DNA of 64,000 nucleotides from Melieria omissa (GCA_963971225.1 OZ020269.1:99511905-99575904); one strand, 5' to 3'. Numbered from the stretch's first letter, positions 1-11,415 are shown. The notes: generated by a model from the letters alone, not told the origin. Program-made: numbers and translations.

Positions 1-1538
1 TGGCGCTGCGGCTGGACGGCCAACATGCGCTGCATGTGCTGCTCGTAATGATGATAGTCGCCCGAATCGGGCAGCGAGCGAAATACTTTGCCGGCAGCAG
101 CAACGGCTGCCGTAAGCGGGAATGTGTGCGGCAGCGGTGCGTTGTGCGTGACGGTGACATGGCGACCGCGATGACGACCAGAGCGCGGTGCAATCGCTGC
201 ATACGTGGTGGGAACGGTGCTGCTGCCGGCAAAGTCAGACAGCTGTTGCCAGTCCGTAAGCAGCAGATCGTGCTCGGAATAGCCGGTGGGCTGTGTGGTG
301 GACAGCAGGTGCGTCTCATCGCCAAACTCAAACGTGGCGAGACTCATTTGCCGATGCAGCAAATCCTCATTGGAGGCAATGGCATCGTCTGTGATTTCGT
401 ACTGATGGCTATGTTGCTGCCTATGTTGTTGTTGTGTAGTCAATGGCTTTGACATTTGCCATTGTTCATTTGGTTGTTGTTGTTGGGTGTACTCATCAAA
501 ATTGCGCTCATTAAGCACGATGTGGCTTTCGACTGCACTCTCGCCGACCTCATTCCACACTTCGGGACGCGCATAAATGTTGCCATCATTTTGATAGTCC
601 TCAGCGTCCATGTGCTGCAAGAGTGCATCAACCACACCGGCAGCAGATGCAGCTGAAGTTGCGCTGTTCGACTCATCAACAACATTTTTGGTTGCAGCCA
701 GCTGCAAGGATTGTTGTGGTCTTTGATGCTTGCGATGTTTGTGGTGCGAACGATGTTGTTGTTGCTGCTTCTGTTGCTGGCCGCGCTCATGTTGTTCATG
801 TTGGTGACGCTGATGTTTGTGCTGCTTATGTCGTTGTTCCTCGACCACTTTTGCCCGCTGCAGCCGCTGGCGCTGTCGCTGACGTTGTCGTTGTCGCATT
901 TGTCGCCGTCTCCAATCTGCTGGTCGACTGTGCAAACAATGTTTGTGCGCATGTTGATGCTGTTGTCGCTGTGGTAGATAATGTTGCCTTTGATGTTTTT
1001 GCTTTTGTAATTTCTGCTGTTGATCTGCGTTCAAAGTGGCAGATTTTTGCCGTTGCTGTTTGTGGTGTTGTCTATGGTTCGCTTTTGTCAGCAACATGGT
1101 GTGTTGTTGCTCATCTTGTTCCACAATCTCAACTGTTGCTGCCTCTTGTTGTGTTCTGTCTTTTTCCCCACTTTCATCTACCGCTTCGTGCTCTGCTGTC
1201 GCTTTAAGATTTACAGCCAAATCATTTTCGCTGTTGCTGTCTGTTGCATTTTTCCAGCGCATTTCCTCCTCCGTCACCGCCCAGGCCTCATCAATATCGC
1301 CAATGACTGCCGTCTCCGCTGCCTCCCTGCTACCAACAACAACATCGCCTGTCTCGACGTCACCATTGCTCACTTGTGACGCACTTGTTCGCGTCGTTGC
1401 CTGTTGTTGCTTGTACTGTTTTTGCGTTGCTGCCAACTGTGCGTTGCTGCTGCTGCTGTCGACAATGTGGGCGTGTCTACTTAACAGTGTGATTACGACT
1501 ACGATTTGCAATAACTTCCGGCCGCATATTGAACTCAT
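1..1538 (-). CDS. Secreted Gln/His-rich protein, N-terminal part (3' end outside window)
   Basis: I see an unbroken minus-strand frame of 512 codons from the ATG at 1538-1536 to the window edge, with no stop, so the C-terminus is missing. The start is supported by an in-frame TGA eight codons upstream (1565-1563) and by an AAA just before the ATG, as fly genes prefer. Residues 1-26 look like a signal peptide: basic Arg7-Lys8, then the hydrophobic core LLQIVVVITLL (9-19). Residues about 30-150 are acidic and polar (DEAWAVTEEEMRWKN). About 150-280 are Gln/Arg/Lys/His-rich (RQRQRQRQR, HKHQRHQHEQHE). The remainder is mixed, with DYQNDGNIYARPEVWNEVGE, MSLATFEFGDETHLL and a basic patch SGRHRGRH near 454. 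Only two cysteines are visible, which fits a disordered or propeptide-like region. Known families with such layouts include fly growth-factor precursors with long prodomains and Q-rich extracellular proteins; I cannot choose among them. An intron inside the frame is possible but not needed. Confidence 0.85.
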   Translation of the reverse strand, partial: MSSICGRKLLQIVVVITLLSRHAHIVDSSSSNAQLAATQKQYKQQQATTRTSASQVSNGDVETGDVVVGSREAAETAVIGDIDEAWAVTEEEMRWKNATDSNSENDLAVNLKATAEHEAVDESGEKDRTQQEAATVEIVEQDEQQHTMLLTKANHRQHHKQQRQKSATLNADQQQKLQKQKHQRQHYLPQRQQHQHAHKHCLHSRPADWRRRQMRQRQRQRQRQRLQRAKVVEEQRHKQHKHQRHQHEQHERGQQQKQQQQHRSHHKHRKHQRPQQSLQLAATKNVVDESNSATSAASAAGVVDALLQHMDAEDYQNDGNIYARPEVWNEVGESAVESHIVLNERNFDEYTQQQQPNEQWQMSKPLTTQQQHRQQHSHQYEITDDAIASNEDLLHRQMSLATFEFGDETHLLSTTQPTGYSEHDLLLTDWQQLSDFAGSSTVPTTYAAIAPRSGRHRGRHVTVTHNAPLPHTFPLTAAVAAAGKVFRSLPDSGDYHHYEQHMQRMLAVQPQR

Positions 1539-2280
1539 TTTCAATTTCCGCTTGCTGTGCTTTCACTTGGTTGTGCTTTTCGTTTACTTTCAGTTCACTT
1601 TTGTGTTGCTGCTGTCGCAATCAGCCACGCAGATCCAATATGTGCGTGTGTGTGATGTCTGTTCAACAGTTTTGTTGTTGCTTTGCGCTTTAAGAATTGC
1701 CGTCGTTCTGGTATTTGCAGCCATTCAACTCCATTTCATTTGTTGGCTGGGAACATGTATTTGTGTCTGTGGTTGTTTTTGTCTTTGTTGTCTCTGTTGT
1801 TCATATTTTTGTATGTTCCATGATTTTCGAAATATTTGCATTTTATAAATTTGTTTTTGTTGCTTGTTAAGTATATTTCTCATGTTGACCATTTCTTTTG
1901 TTGATTTATTTTTGGTTGTTATTTTTGCCATTTTGATTATTTTCTGCTTTAGTGTTGCTCTTTCAGATGTTTTGATTGTTTTGTATTGTGCACATTTATT
2001 GGAAGCTTTTTGTTGGTATTTCTTTTTTTAGATTTAAGTTTATCATTTAAATAGAATTTTTGTTGACCTCACTTTCAACATGACTGCATTTGATTCCATT
2101 GGTTCGAAATATTCCAACCAGTTCACGTTTTATGGATTGACTGTTTTTTTCTTTTTAGTCATGTTTTATTTTTTGGTAGATTTCTGAAGTTTCATTTAAA
2201 TACAGAATTGTTTAATTTTTCAAAATACACAACCACAAAATATAAGGAAAACATTTAAAAATTAATATTTAAAAAACAAT
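1539..2280 (-). promoter_or_regulatory. 5' flank / probable 5' UTR of the left-edge gene
   Basis: On the minus strand this stretch is CAA-rich and A-rich, typical of fly 5' untranslated leaders. It contains a short upstream frame (1931-1725) of 68 codons rich in Gln/Lys that could be a uORF or chance. No TATA box or initiator can be placed with confidence. The CAA richness fades beyond about 2000, where the DNA becomes plain AT-rich. Confidence 0.4.
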
Positions 2281-2629
2281 GAAGTTTTACCAAGTGCCAC
2301 ATTTTTTAAATTTCAACACCATTGAGTTAGGAACGCTCAATAGTTTGAGAGCAATCCATTTTAGTCCTAAAAACAAAATTCGGAATAACTCCGAATTTTC
2401 GGAGTGGTTAATTTTGGCTCGATTTCGACAAAAAAACCCAACATATATATTTATTAATTTTCAAATTAAAATACTCCGAATTTTCAAAGTCACACCACAC
2501 AAAATCAAATATTTTAGACTGCGCCCATAACTGAGAACTGAGTAATTACAATTTTTCTTACTTCTTATTAATTCTATTATTAATTTTTCTTAATTCTGAC
2601 AGCTTAATTCGTTCACCTGAAGATTAACA
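2281..2629. other. AT-rich intergenic DNA with CTCCGAAATTTCGGAG-type palindromes
   Basis: No gene is seen. Two copies of a palindromic box occur: a full one at 2389-2404 (CTCCGAATTTTCGGAG) and a half-decayed one at about 2474. The same box recurs at 4.1, 5.0 and 10.6 kb, so this is probably a remnant of one dispersed repeat family. The short frame at 2279-2530 has no recognisable protein content. Confidence 0.5.
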
Positions 2630-3343
2630 GCCCTTTTCTGGCGAAAGACTGACAATTGATTTTCTATTCAATTTATATATATATTTATATACATGTTTCT
2701 ATTGTTAGATTTTTGATCAGAAATTTTGTTTTAGCCTATTCTTACGCAAATCTGATAAACGGAAAGCTATAAAATTTCACCACAGCGAGGTGAAAAGTTA
2801 CGTTAGCTTTGGTTTCATTGTGATTGGCAAATAAATGGAAAAGAAGAAGTTGAGAAATTTGAACATTTGAAAGTAAGTAACAGCGGCATTTTTGTTCAAA
2901 ATTTGCGTTTTTCAAAATAGCTCTTGCCGGGAATGAATTTTGGACAATGCGCAGTGCATTGGGGCTGTTTTTCCCAGCTTGCAGCTCGGGATTGTCCCTC
3001 AAAAATTGCAGCTGTAAACTCTCAAACTGCTCGAACCTTGTGACATAATAAATATAAAATAATCAAATCAGTCGAATTTACAAAAAATCTTGACTTCCTT
3101 GTGGACATTTTATTTGAATTTATTTTCAAATGTTCGAATTTCACAGCTTCTTCTTCTTTTTTATTTATTGTGATTTACTGTGAATGGTACAGTGAAACCT
3201 AAACAAACATAACTTTTCAACTTGCTGTGGTGAAATTTTACAGGGCTTTCTGCTTGTCAGATTCGCGTAAGAATAAGCTAACAAAAATGTCGCTAAATAG
3301 AAAATCAATTGTCAATCTTTCGCCAGAAGAGAGCTGAAAGAGC
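2630..3343. mobile_element. Fold-back element with ~220-245 bp inverted arms
   Basis: The left arm (about 2630-2873) and right arm (about 3123-3343) are imperfect reverse complements. For example CTGGCGAAAGACTGACAATT on the left matches the complement of AATTGTCAATCTTTCGCCAG on the right. Further shared blocks are TTCTTACGCAAATCTGA, AAATTTCACCACAGC and GAACATTTGAAA. The left arm has an extra AT-rich insertion after its first block. The central unique part (2874-3122) shows no gene. No target duplication was identified, so the transposon class is open. Confidence 0.65.
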
Positions 3344-4090
3344 TTTTCAAAAATTGCAAGAATACGAATATCTAACAATTGATAGAATCCATTCAATTGT
3401 CAGCATGGTGAGTTTTGTTAGGTTTGCCAGAATGCTGAAAACAATCGACCTAAAACGCAAATAGTAACATTCGAGTGACAAATTTTGAGAGGAACTAAGG
3501 ATAAGATGACTCGCACACGTAGAAAGGAAGCCTGGGCTACTCTATGCTACAAAGAAGTATTCAAAAGAAATTTGGACGACAAAAAGACCACCAAAAAGAA
3601 GATTCCATGCATTTCTTAAAGCTCAAGAAGGAGCCAAATTGGATAAGTCTGTCTTAAATACAGAAGTCTGAAGAAATAAGATGAAGTAGTTGCGGAAGCA
3701 AAAGAAAAAGAACGCGATTACGTATCGAGATTTACAAGATTATACGAGATTTCGCCCAGCTGTATTGAAATCGACGTTAGCGTGGAGACAATGATAAGCA
3801 GAATTTTCAAATTCACTATAGAACATCTTCGTCAACATTTTCGGTAAGTCTAGTCTAGTTAGAATTTAGTAGTGTAAAAAATACAATAATTTTGTAGAAG
3901 AAGAATTAAATTTATGTATAAGTTTATGATTACTTGTAATTTTGGAGAAAAAGCTCCAAACATATGAATTTATGATAAACTTCAGTGTTTTAGAGCTCAA
4001 ACAAAACTTGTTGGGCCAAAAAACTAGTTTTTGATAATAATACTAAGTTCAATACTTTTGTAATGAAAGAATGAGAGTATGCTGAATATT
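3344..4090. other. Intergenic stretch with a decayed coding-like segment
   Basis: Around 3500-3850 the plus strand reads in Lys/Arg-rich pieces (TRTRRKEAWATLCYKEVF, later AKEKERDYVSRFTRLYE) broken by stops and frame changes. It may be debris of a transposon that once carried the neighbouring fold-back arms, but I recognise no family. The remainder is featureless AT-rich DNA. Confidence 0.25.
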
Positions 4091-4099
4091 TTAATTTAA

Positions 4100-4144
4100 C
4101 TCCGAATTTTCGGAAAACCAAACTTAAACTCCGAAATTTCGGAA
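4100..4144. repeat. Pair of CTCCGAAATTTCGG palindromes, 29 bp apart
   Basis: CTCCGAATTTTCGGAA begins at 4100 and CTCCGAAATTTCGGAA at 4129. The spacing of about 30 bp is the same as in the pairs at 4999/5029 and 10588/10618. Confidence 0.7.
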
Positions 4145-4462
4145 TAGTAAAATTTCAACGAAGACACATTCAAACGACATCTAGCAATATTCGAGAACAT
4201 AAAAGTTAAGTTTACTGCGGAACTTAAAATTTACGTTTTCACGCGAATGTGTTGGTGTAAGTTGATAACCAACAATGTGCTGAAATCGCTAACGATACGC
4301 GTCGAGTTTGTTACTCGTGGTATGACGTTAAATGACAATATGTAAGCTGCCTTTAGAATAACTTTAATTTAATATACGAAGAATAATAATATTTGACTCG
4401 CACGACAGCCTGATTACGAGACTAAGACCGAGCTACCCGCAACCAACCGTGTTGTGCGTGTG

Positions 4463-4690
4463 AATTTTTTTTTACATTGCTGGAAAGGGACCTACAGTTA
4501 TATGCCGATTCCGAACGGCGAGTTGGGAGCTTTTTCATAGGCAATTTTACTCTCAGAGGTTTGCCATTTCCTGCTGGGAGAACAGCTTCCAAAAGAAAAA
4601 TTGTTGTTTTTCTTTTTTTCAGTGTTCAACGGAGTTTCGAACCTGGGTTCGATCATCCCAACGCACTAGCCAGCTGAGCTACCGCAGCTT
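4463..4690 (-). mobile_element. tRNA-derived SINE (minus strand)
   Basis: Read on the minus strand, the head (4690 to about 4632) has an A-box-like TAGCTCAGCTGGCTAGTGCG and a B-box-like AGGTTCGAAAC, as in tRNA-promoted SINEs. The body has GGCAAACCTCTGAGAG, a GAAAAAGCTCC block, CGTTCGGAATCGGC and TGTAGGTCCC. From memory of fly genomes, this body order resembles a SINE common in tephritids. The 3' end reaches an A-run near 4470. The second SINE at 36.16 kb shares the 3' block. Confidence 0.75.
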
Positions 4691-4860
4691 AATGATTTTA
4701 GAATACGAATGCCTCTGTTAAGTTTTTGACTTTTGGACATTTAATAAAAGCAGACTTTTGCAGTTTCGAAAAAATATATATATATATCTGAGCTTCTTTG
4801 TTCAATTGAATCAAGTTTAAAGCGTTAACAATCTTCTTAAAAATTAGATCAACCGAGCTT

Positions 4861-6665
4861 GTGTAACAAATTATATAAAAAATTTGTTAAAAACCTTGAA
4901 AAGCAATTTTTAATGAAAATATTAGCTATAAAACAAAAAAGATGGAATGTGAAAATAAAGTGACATAGCTCCGAAATTTGGTGATAATTAAACGGGAACT
5001 CCGAAATTTCGGAATAACAAAATTTTAACTCCGAAATTTCGGAATGGTTCAATTGCAGCGTTTTTAAATGATGTTTCTACCACATTGAAAACTTTTGTTC
5101 AAGAACTTTTGTTGAAGATATACATCCTTTTTAAACTCAGATCAATGCTGTTTGAGCGAAAAATTTTACATCAAATGTGATGAATTTAATTTTAAAGTTA
5201 TTAAATACGTAAATTTAAAGTAACTTTAAAGCATTCTAACTTAAGTAACTTAACCTCAAGTCCAGTTTATAGAAAAATTGTTTGCAACTTGTGGAATTTG
5301 CTGACCTATGTACCAATCATTTTTGGCTTAAGGCCAGGTTCCTCCAAACAATTTTCAAAAAATCGAAATTTTTTTTTTTTCTATAAATTGCTAGAAAATA
5401 CTCTTCGAAATAATATAAAATTAGTCCCGAAGGTATGCGCTGCCTAGAAGTAGGTTGAGATAAGGGAGGACGGTGCGCGCTCAAGCGGTGAATTCGCCCG
5501 CGGTGAATCTTTAATCGGCTTTTTCTCGAAACTACATTTTTTCAACTGAGTGTCACTCGTATTTCAAAACTATTTCACTTATCATCATGAACCAAACGGA
5601 ATTCTACTCTTAAAATGTCTCTCTATGGTCGGAACCACAACCAAAAATATTCATTGTTATTTAAAAAAGTTATTAACAATCAAAAGTGCAAAAAAAGGGT
5701 CGAAAATTAAAAAGTACGCCATTTTTTTTGGTTTTCGGTGAAAATGTTTCGTTTTGGTTCCGACCATAGACAATTGGATACAGAATATGAAACTGTTTTG
5801 CTTTTAGATGATTCGTTTCCAAGAAATGGTGACACTCATCAGCAAATCGGACGAGTTTGAGCAGCTGTTTTTGGAGCCGTCATAATAAAAAAAAAAAAAA
5901 AAAAAATAGTTTTTTAATAGCTTAATGTATGGACTGTTATTTGTAAAAAATTTCTTTTCAAATTGTTTTTTAACAATAAATAGAATTTTTTGAAAAAACG
6001 TGTTTTTTGGAGGAACCTGGCCTTAAATAAAAATGAATGGTGTGCAGTGAACAACAACAGCGGGAGGCTTTTGGACAATAATCGATACTAATCTTTGATA
6101 ATCATGAAAGCAGATTGCCAGCCATTTTTGTGATTAACCGTAGCTGTGCACTCTAAGCCAGACAAATTTATCCGAAAATATGCCGCAATACAGGCCAAGC
6201 ACAATGAAGACGTCTAAGATGTACTTAAAAATGAGGCCAATGTCGTTTGCCTTGTGACTTTGGGCGCACAGATTCGCATTATATCGGCAATAACTTATAT
6301 AGTAAATAAAGAAAATTCTTCAACAAATCTGAGCTAATTTGTCAAAAACGCTTTACATCCGTTAAGCCGCAGCAAGTTAAGCTACCGCAGACAAAATTGA
6401 GCGACGCGCAAAATTTCAACAATTCATAGAGCATCGAGATAGGCGGAGTAAATACGAGAAATAGCAAAGATGAGAGGGGAGTCGGGAGGAGAGAGGAGTG
6501 AGTAATTTTGGTTGGCAAAAGCTGTGCTCGAAATTGTAATCAAAATAAAATTACACGCAGCTATTGTTGGAATTTGTAAGCATAACGCCAGATGCTTCAA
6601 GTGGCGCACAAGTTGCACTAGTAGTGGTTGAGAGTGAAAGAGAGAGAGGAATTGATAGAGAGGAG
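4861..6665 (+). repeat. Segmental duplication, copy A
   Basis: This stretch aligns by eye, in the same order and orientation, with 10448-11415: GTAACAAATTATATAA, AAAGCAATTTTTAATGAAAA, two CTCCGAAATTTCGG boxes 30 bp apart, CAGTTTATAGAAAAATT, AGGCCAATGTCGTTTGCCTT, GACTTTGGGCGCACAGATTC and a final AGTGGTTGAGAGTGAAAGAG. The region 6214-6430 is nearly identical between copies. Copy A is longer because a MITE (5332-6022) is inserted. No coding capacity is visible in either copy. Confidence 0.85.
5332..6022. mobile_element. piggyBac-type MITE (691 bp) with TTAA target duplication
   Basis: The element is bounded by TTAA at 5328-5331 and 6023-6026. The termini are inverted: GGCCAGGTTCCTCCAAA at the left and TTTGGAGGAACCTGGCC at the right, a perfect 17-bp match. 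An inner inverted pair, CTATGGTCGGAACCA (about 5621) and TGGTTCCGACCATAG (about 5755), is also present. No transposase is encoded. TTAA duplication is diagnostic of the piggyBac superfamily. The insertion postdates the duplication, because copy B lacks it. Confidence 0.88.
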
Positions 6666-9560
6666 GGGGGATGAAAGCATTTATTTAATGCGTTATCATT
6701 AGGTGGCGCTAAGACAATAAGCGTAGTTGTTAATAGAGGAACTGCTGCTAGATTGGCGCCAGCTGTGCGAGTGTGTGCGTGGGTCGGAGCTGAGGTACAG
6801 CTGGTCGCACGCACACATACACACACAGACCCAAAGACCCACAGACCCACTTAATGTTGCGCTAACTGGCGGTTGATTAGTTGAGCCAGATGGAAAGCCT
6901 AGAGTGCGTAGTGTGTGTAGACTTGTGCTGCGAATCTTCACAGCCAAAAGAATGTAAAGCATACAAAAACTTGTAGATTTTTTTCGCACTCAAACCATTG
7001 TTGAAATTCTGATAAAATTCTTAGGCAATAAATCTAATGCCACATTGAGGGTTGTGCACAAAAATTAAACCTCGCGCAGTTTGGCATTGTGGTGAATGCG
7101 GTCCTGGCGTTGGCTGTGCCGGTTCATTATGCCGTAACTCAACTATAATATTTACTCCGAAGGCAGTGAGTCGAGCTGAATCGTGGTTGCGGTTGTGGTA
7201 CCGTTTCCCGTTTGCTCTGAAAATGGTTTGTATCGAATAAGTGTTCCATTGTTGTTGTGTTATACAATAAATTGATTAATTACAGCTTGGGGTATTATTT
7301 GATATGCGGCTGAAAGTTTCAGCGCTATTTTCTGCTTAAAGTTAAAGTTTTAGACTCCTTCTCCATTTTTGCGTTTTCCTTTTGCCAGTTTGACTTTACA
7401 AACTTTTAAAGATAACAAAAACTTACCATGTTGGAAAGTTGGAAATTAGCTAAGAAGTGACAAGTGACACCTAACAAAAATTAGTAGAAATAAAGATTTT
7501 TCGTTAACGTAAAATTTATGCAAATTTAATTTACTAAAAGACTGTCAGGCGACAGTTTGCAGTTGTCATTTGTATTTACTTGTTTTGCTTTGTGTTGTTT
7601 TTATGCCGTGAGTGCAAATTTGTAAGTTAAAGTGTTCTTATCCGAATTAATTATTAAAGCAAGAAGCCTACGTTTACTAATCTTGACAGAAGCTGACCTT
7701 TGGCATTCGAACAAGTCGTTGCATTGCTGTCGTTTCTTTAATGAATAAAATACTTGCTGCCTAATTTAAGGCGCATTAGAAGACAGTTATTAATTTGACT
7801 TTAAATTGAAATAAAGAGCACTTAGGGATTTTTGCTTTCGATTAAAATAAGGAAAAATACTAAAAAATCATTTAAGCTTTGCTGAGAGGTTATTCGTCAA
7901 ATAAATGAATAATTCCAAAAAAAAAATTTAAAATTCCATAAATTACTTAATTACAACAAATTCATATTTTAGAAGTGAATTCAAAGCAAATTACAAAAAT
8001 TTTACTCCTATCTCCAAAATAATTTTCAATAATTTGTAGCGATATCAGCGAAAGTTTGTGTTCTAATTGAAGTCTACAAATTGGGCGGGTTTTGATCAAA
8101 ACCCTGTTTTTTTAATAATGGTTAAACAAAATCAAAAAATCATAATTTTGTATTTTTCCATAAATATTGAATAATTTTTCTGTAATTACAAATTATTGAT
8201 ACAAAAATTATTCAACCCGTCAGAAAATATTTTGTTTTTATTCAAGTGAAGTTTTTCTTCCAGCTTATACTAATTTTTATATTCCACATTGCGCCAAAGT
8301 TTTTAAATAATTTGTTGAAATATAATTTAATTTTAGTTTCAAAGTCCTTCAAAAAAAACCTGACAACACAAAAAATATCTAAAAACCTAGTTTAAAACTA
8401 GTAGTTTTACTACCTTTTTCGCTTAGTTTTTGCATGTATACCGATTTGTTGGTGTGTTCTCAAATTTTTTAATTTTTGTCACACAGTGATATCCATCAAA
8501 ATGTTGATCAATCATGGCTCATCAATGGCAAAAAAATTAACAAATTTAATGCTTATACAATTTAGTATGTAAACGTTTTTGTGTGCTGGCAGTTATCATA
8601 GCGATGCCTCGATACATTAAGTGTTCATATATAGCAGATATAGAGTTATATTTTTTTACGAGATATATATTGTTAGTGCGACATCATATTCACCAACACA
8701 CACCAGCCAGCTGAATTCAACTATGCAACCACTCACAGCAGTATTGTGAAAGCCTATTAAATTTTTTCAATGCGCATTTAAAACTCAATTCAATTAACAA
8801 TTTGTAGTGTTGAGTGCATATTTTTGTGCAAACTTTTCAGATTATTTATAAATGATTTTATGAGTTTTTCATGGACTTTTTTATGACTGTTTCTATGGTT
8901 TTTTTTATGGTTTTTTACAAATAATTTTCAATGCTTTTAATAGACAGCAATACAGTTAAATGTAGAAGTGCAGTTGAATGCAGCATAGTTTTTGTTGAAT
9001 AATTTGTATACTAAAATTTTTTTGCAAGGATTCCATCAATCACATTGCTGATTTTAAGCTGTTTAACTGTTTTTGCGTAAAAATTTATGAATTATTCACA
9101 TTCACTGGAACTTTGATTGAGCTTTAATTTGCACAATTGTGTATTTTTTTAGCTTTTACAATCGAGTCTGTCAATACAATGGCATGGTGTGATAATTTTG
9201 AGTGAAAAGTAAAATAGTAATTTCCATTAAAAATATAATAATAAATTTTGCATTTGTTTAATGAATCTAAATGTAAACAAATAAAGTGGAAAATTGTTAT
9301 TTAGCAAATGAAAAGGATTAAAATAAAATAAAGAATTTATTATTATTTAAAATATAGAAGTACTTTGCACAAAAATTGACAATTTGTCAGAGAAACATTT
9401 TTTTTTCGAATGGAAAATAAAAATAAAAATGATAATGCAGATATGTTCAGTTTAGATAAAGAAATGTGTTAATAGTTAACGCCACTGTTTTGAAAGAAAA
9501 CGAATGGGACTCATATATTTTTACATATTTTTACATATTTTTACATAATTTTTTATATAT
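6666..9560. other. Intergenic DNA, no gene seen
   Basis: The stretch 6700-7250 is mixed-composition DNA with CA-rich bits (6800-6840). From 7250 to 9560 the DNA is AT-rich with poly-A and poly-T runs. None of the short open frames here has a recognisable domain, a good start context or fly-like codon use. Confidence 0.6.
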
Positions 9561-9987
9561 TAAAACGATAAGGCACTCTGGGCGAAATGCTTTTCTATGC
9601 AAGAATGCTTTTCCAAGCATACTTTTAGGCATGCACTTTGAAGTACGGCAAACTTGGTATAATTCGCTTGGTATAGTCCGATATGGCAAGGATGGTTCGC
9701 GAAGGAATGGGCTGTGCGAGAATGGTCGAGCGCCTTCCAATCGGAAGTTGCAAGAAACTTCGGCGCGATAAGAAAACTGGTATAAAAGCAGCAGTGTGCA
9801 GCGCGGGGAGTCTGAGTCTGTGCTGAGCAAGCAAAGGGGAAACATGCAATAGTAGTGTAAAGTAGAACAAGTGTAAATAAAGTGATTGTTAGGTTCTGAC
9901 TGCGTTTTGCGCTGAATAATTGAAGTTGTTTTATTTTCAAACACAATCCAAACGAACCTTGGAAAACAAACTTTTATTTTCGTAACA
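9561..9987 (+). mobile_element. Solo LTR of an LTR retrotransposon (copy 1)
   Basis: The segment aligns with 35697-36109 throughout. It has a TATA box (TATAAAAGC at 9781), a polyadenylation signal AATAAA near 9876 and a 3' end CGTAACA, and ATAT directly flanks both sides (9557-9560, 9988-9991) as a 4-bp target duplication. The 5' end is mutated (TAAAACG where copy 2 has TGTAACG). No internal retroviral-like region adjoins it, so it is a recombination-derived solo LTR. It contains GCATACTTTTAGGC at 9617-9630. Confidence 0.85.
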
Positions 9988-10447
9988 ATATTTTTATATT
10001 CTTTCCTGCTCTGAAGTTGATTAAGGAGTGAAATATTGCATATGTGTGGCGAGATGTTGCACAATCTATGACAGTCAGGTGGCCAGGGTCTCATATTTTG
10101 ACATAAGAAACAGTGATCAGCTGCCACAATTCTTTTGATAAGAAGGCCGAGCAGGTCACAGATACCATTTTAGGAAACTGTACACAGATTAGGCACAACC
10201 ATGGAGCTATTTTCACAATTCTGGCTGGCTGATGTATTCCGTTGAATACTTAAAAGCTGCCGATTGTGGAACTTGTGACAAAAGTCGCCAACATTTGCTG
10301 GGCAGCCTCGGAGCAATACAGCGAAACAAATCTGACTAAAATGGACTGAAAGCTCACCTGTAATCTGATAAACCTCATCTCAAAAGAGGCTCGCTCAGAG
10401 TTGTTATTGTGTACTTAGTGGTAACTGCATTCCTAGTGGCCATGCTA
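9988..10447. other. Intergenic DNA, no gene seen
   Basis: This is mixed-composition DNA between the solo LTR and duplication copy B, perhaps debris of older elements. No frame of interest was found. Confidence 0.4.
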
Positions 10448-11415
10448 TGTAACAAATTATATAACATCAAATGTGTTGAACACTTTGAAAAGCAATTTTT
10501 AATGAAAATATTAGCTAAAAAACTACAAGGATTAAATATGAAAATAGACTGACATAGCTACGAGTTTTGGCAATAATAAAATGTCAACTCCGAATTTTCG
10601 GAATGACAGAATTTTAACTCCGAAATTTCGAAATGGTTAAAATGAAATCTTTTTTAAACTCAGATCAATTCTGTGCGAAAAATTTGACATAATATGTGAT
10701 GAATTTAACTTCAAATCTCTCCTTTAAAACCTCAAATCCAGTTTATAGAAAAATTATTTGCAAATTGTGCAAAGTCAAAATGAATGGTGAGCAGTGAACA
10801 ACCACAGTCTGAGTCTCTTGGCCAATAATCGATTGTAATCTTTGATAATCATGAAAGGAGATTGTCAGTCATTTTGGTGATTAAACGTAGCTGTGTGCAC
10901 TGTAAGCCAGACAGATTCATTCGCAAATATGCTACAGTGCAGGCCAAATACAATGAAGACATCTAAACTGTACTAAACACGAGGCCAATGTCGTTTGCCT
11001 TGTGACTTTGGGCGCACAGATTCGCATTATATCGGCAATAATTTATATAGTAAATAAAGAAAATTCTTCAACAAATCTGAGCTAATTTGTCAAAAACGCT
11101 TTACATCCGTTAAGCCGCAGCTAGTTAAGCTACCGCAGACAAAATTGAGCGGCACGCAAAATTTCAACAATTCATAGAGCATCAAGATAGCACGAATAAA
11201 TAGGAGAAGCAAAAATGTGGAAAACAGGGGGGAGAGAGGAGTGAGTAATTTTGGTTGGCGATAGCTGTGCGCAAAATTGTAATCAAAACAAAATTACAAG
11301 CAGCCATTGTTGGTATTTGTGAGCATAACGCTTGACGCTTCCAGTCGCACACAAGTTACACCAGTAGTGGTTGAGAGTGAAAGAGAGAGAGAGGAATTGA
11401 CAGTAGGGAGAGGGG
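10448..11415 (+). repeat. Segmental duplication, copy B
   Basis: This is the counterpart of 4861-6665 without the MITE. Order and orientation are the same, including the paired CTCCGAATTTTCGG boxes at 10588 and 10618. The region around the insertion site is shortened (ATTGTGCAAAGTCAAAATGAATGG replaces a longer stretch in copy A), so a small deletion happened here as well. Confidence 0.85.

Noticed and set aside
36..1848. Plus-strand and alternate minus-strand frames over the left-edge gene (36-452, 440-952, 623-1207, 1036-1848)
   Set aside because: Shadows of the 512-codon minus-strand frame; their compositions (poly-Leu/Val, Asn-rich) follow from CAG/CAA repeats read in other frames.
9466..10127. 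Several overlapping frames around 9.5-10.1 kb, and again at 35.66-36.07 kb
   Set aside because: Both sets lie inside homologous solo LTRs; LTRs do not encode protein here.
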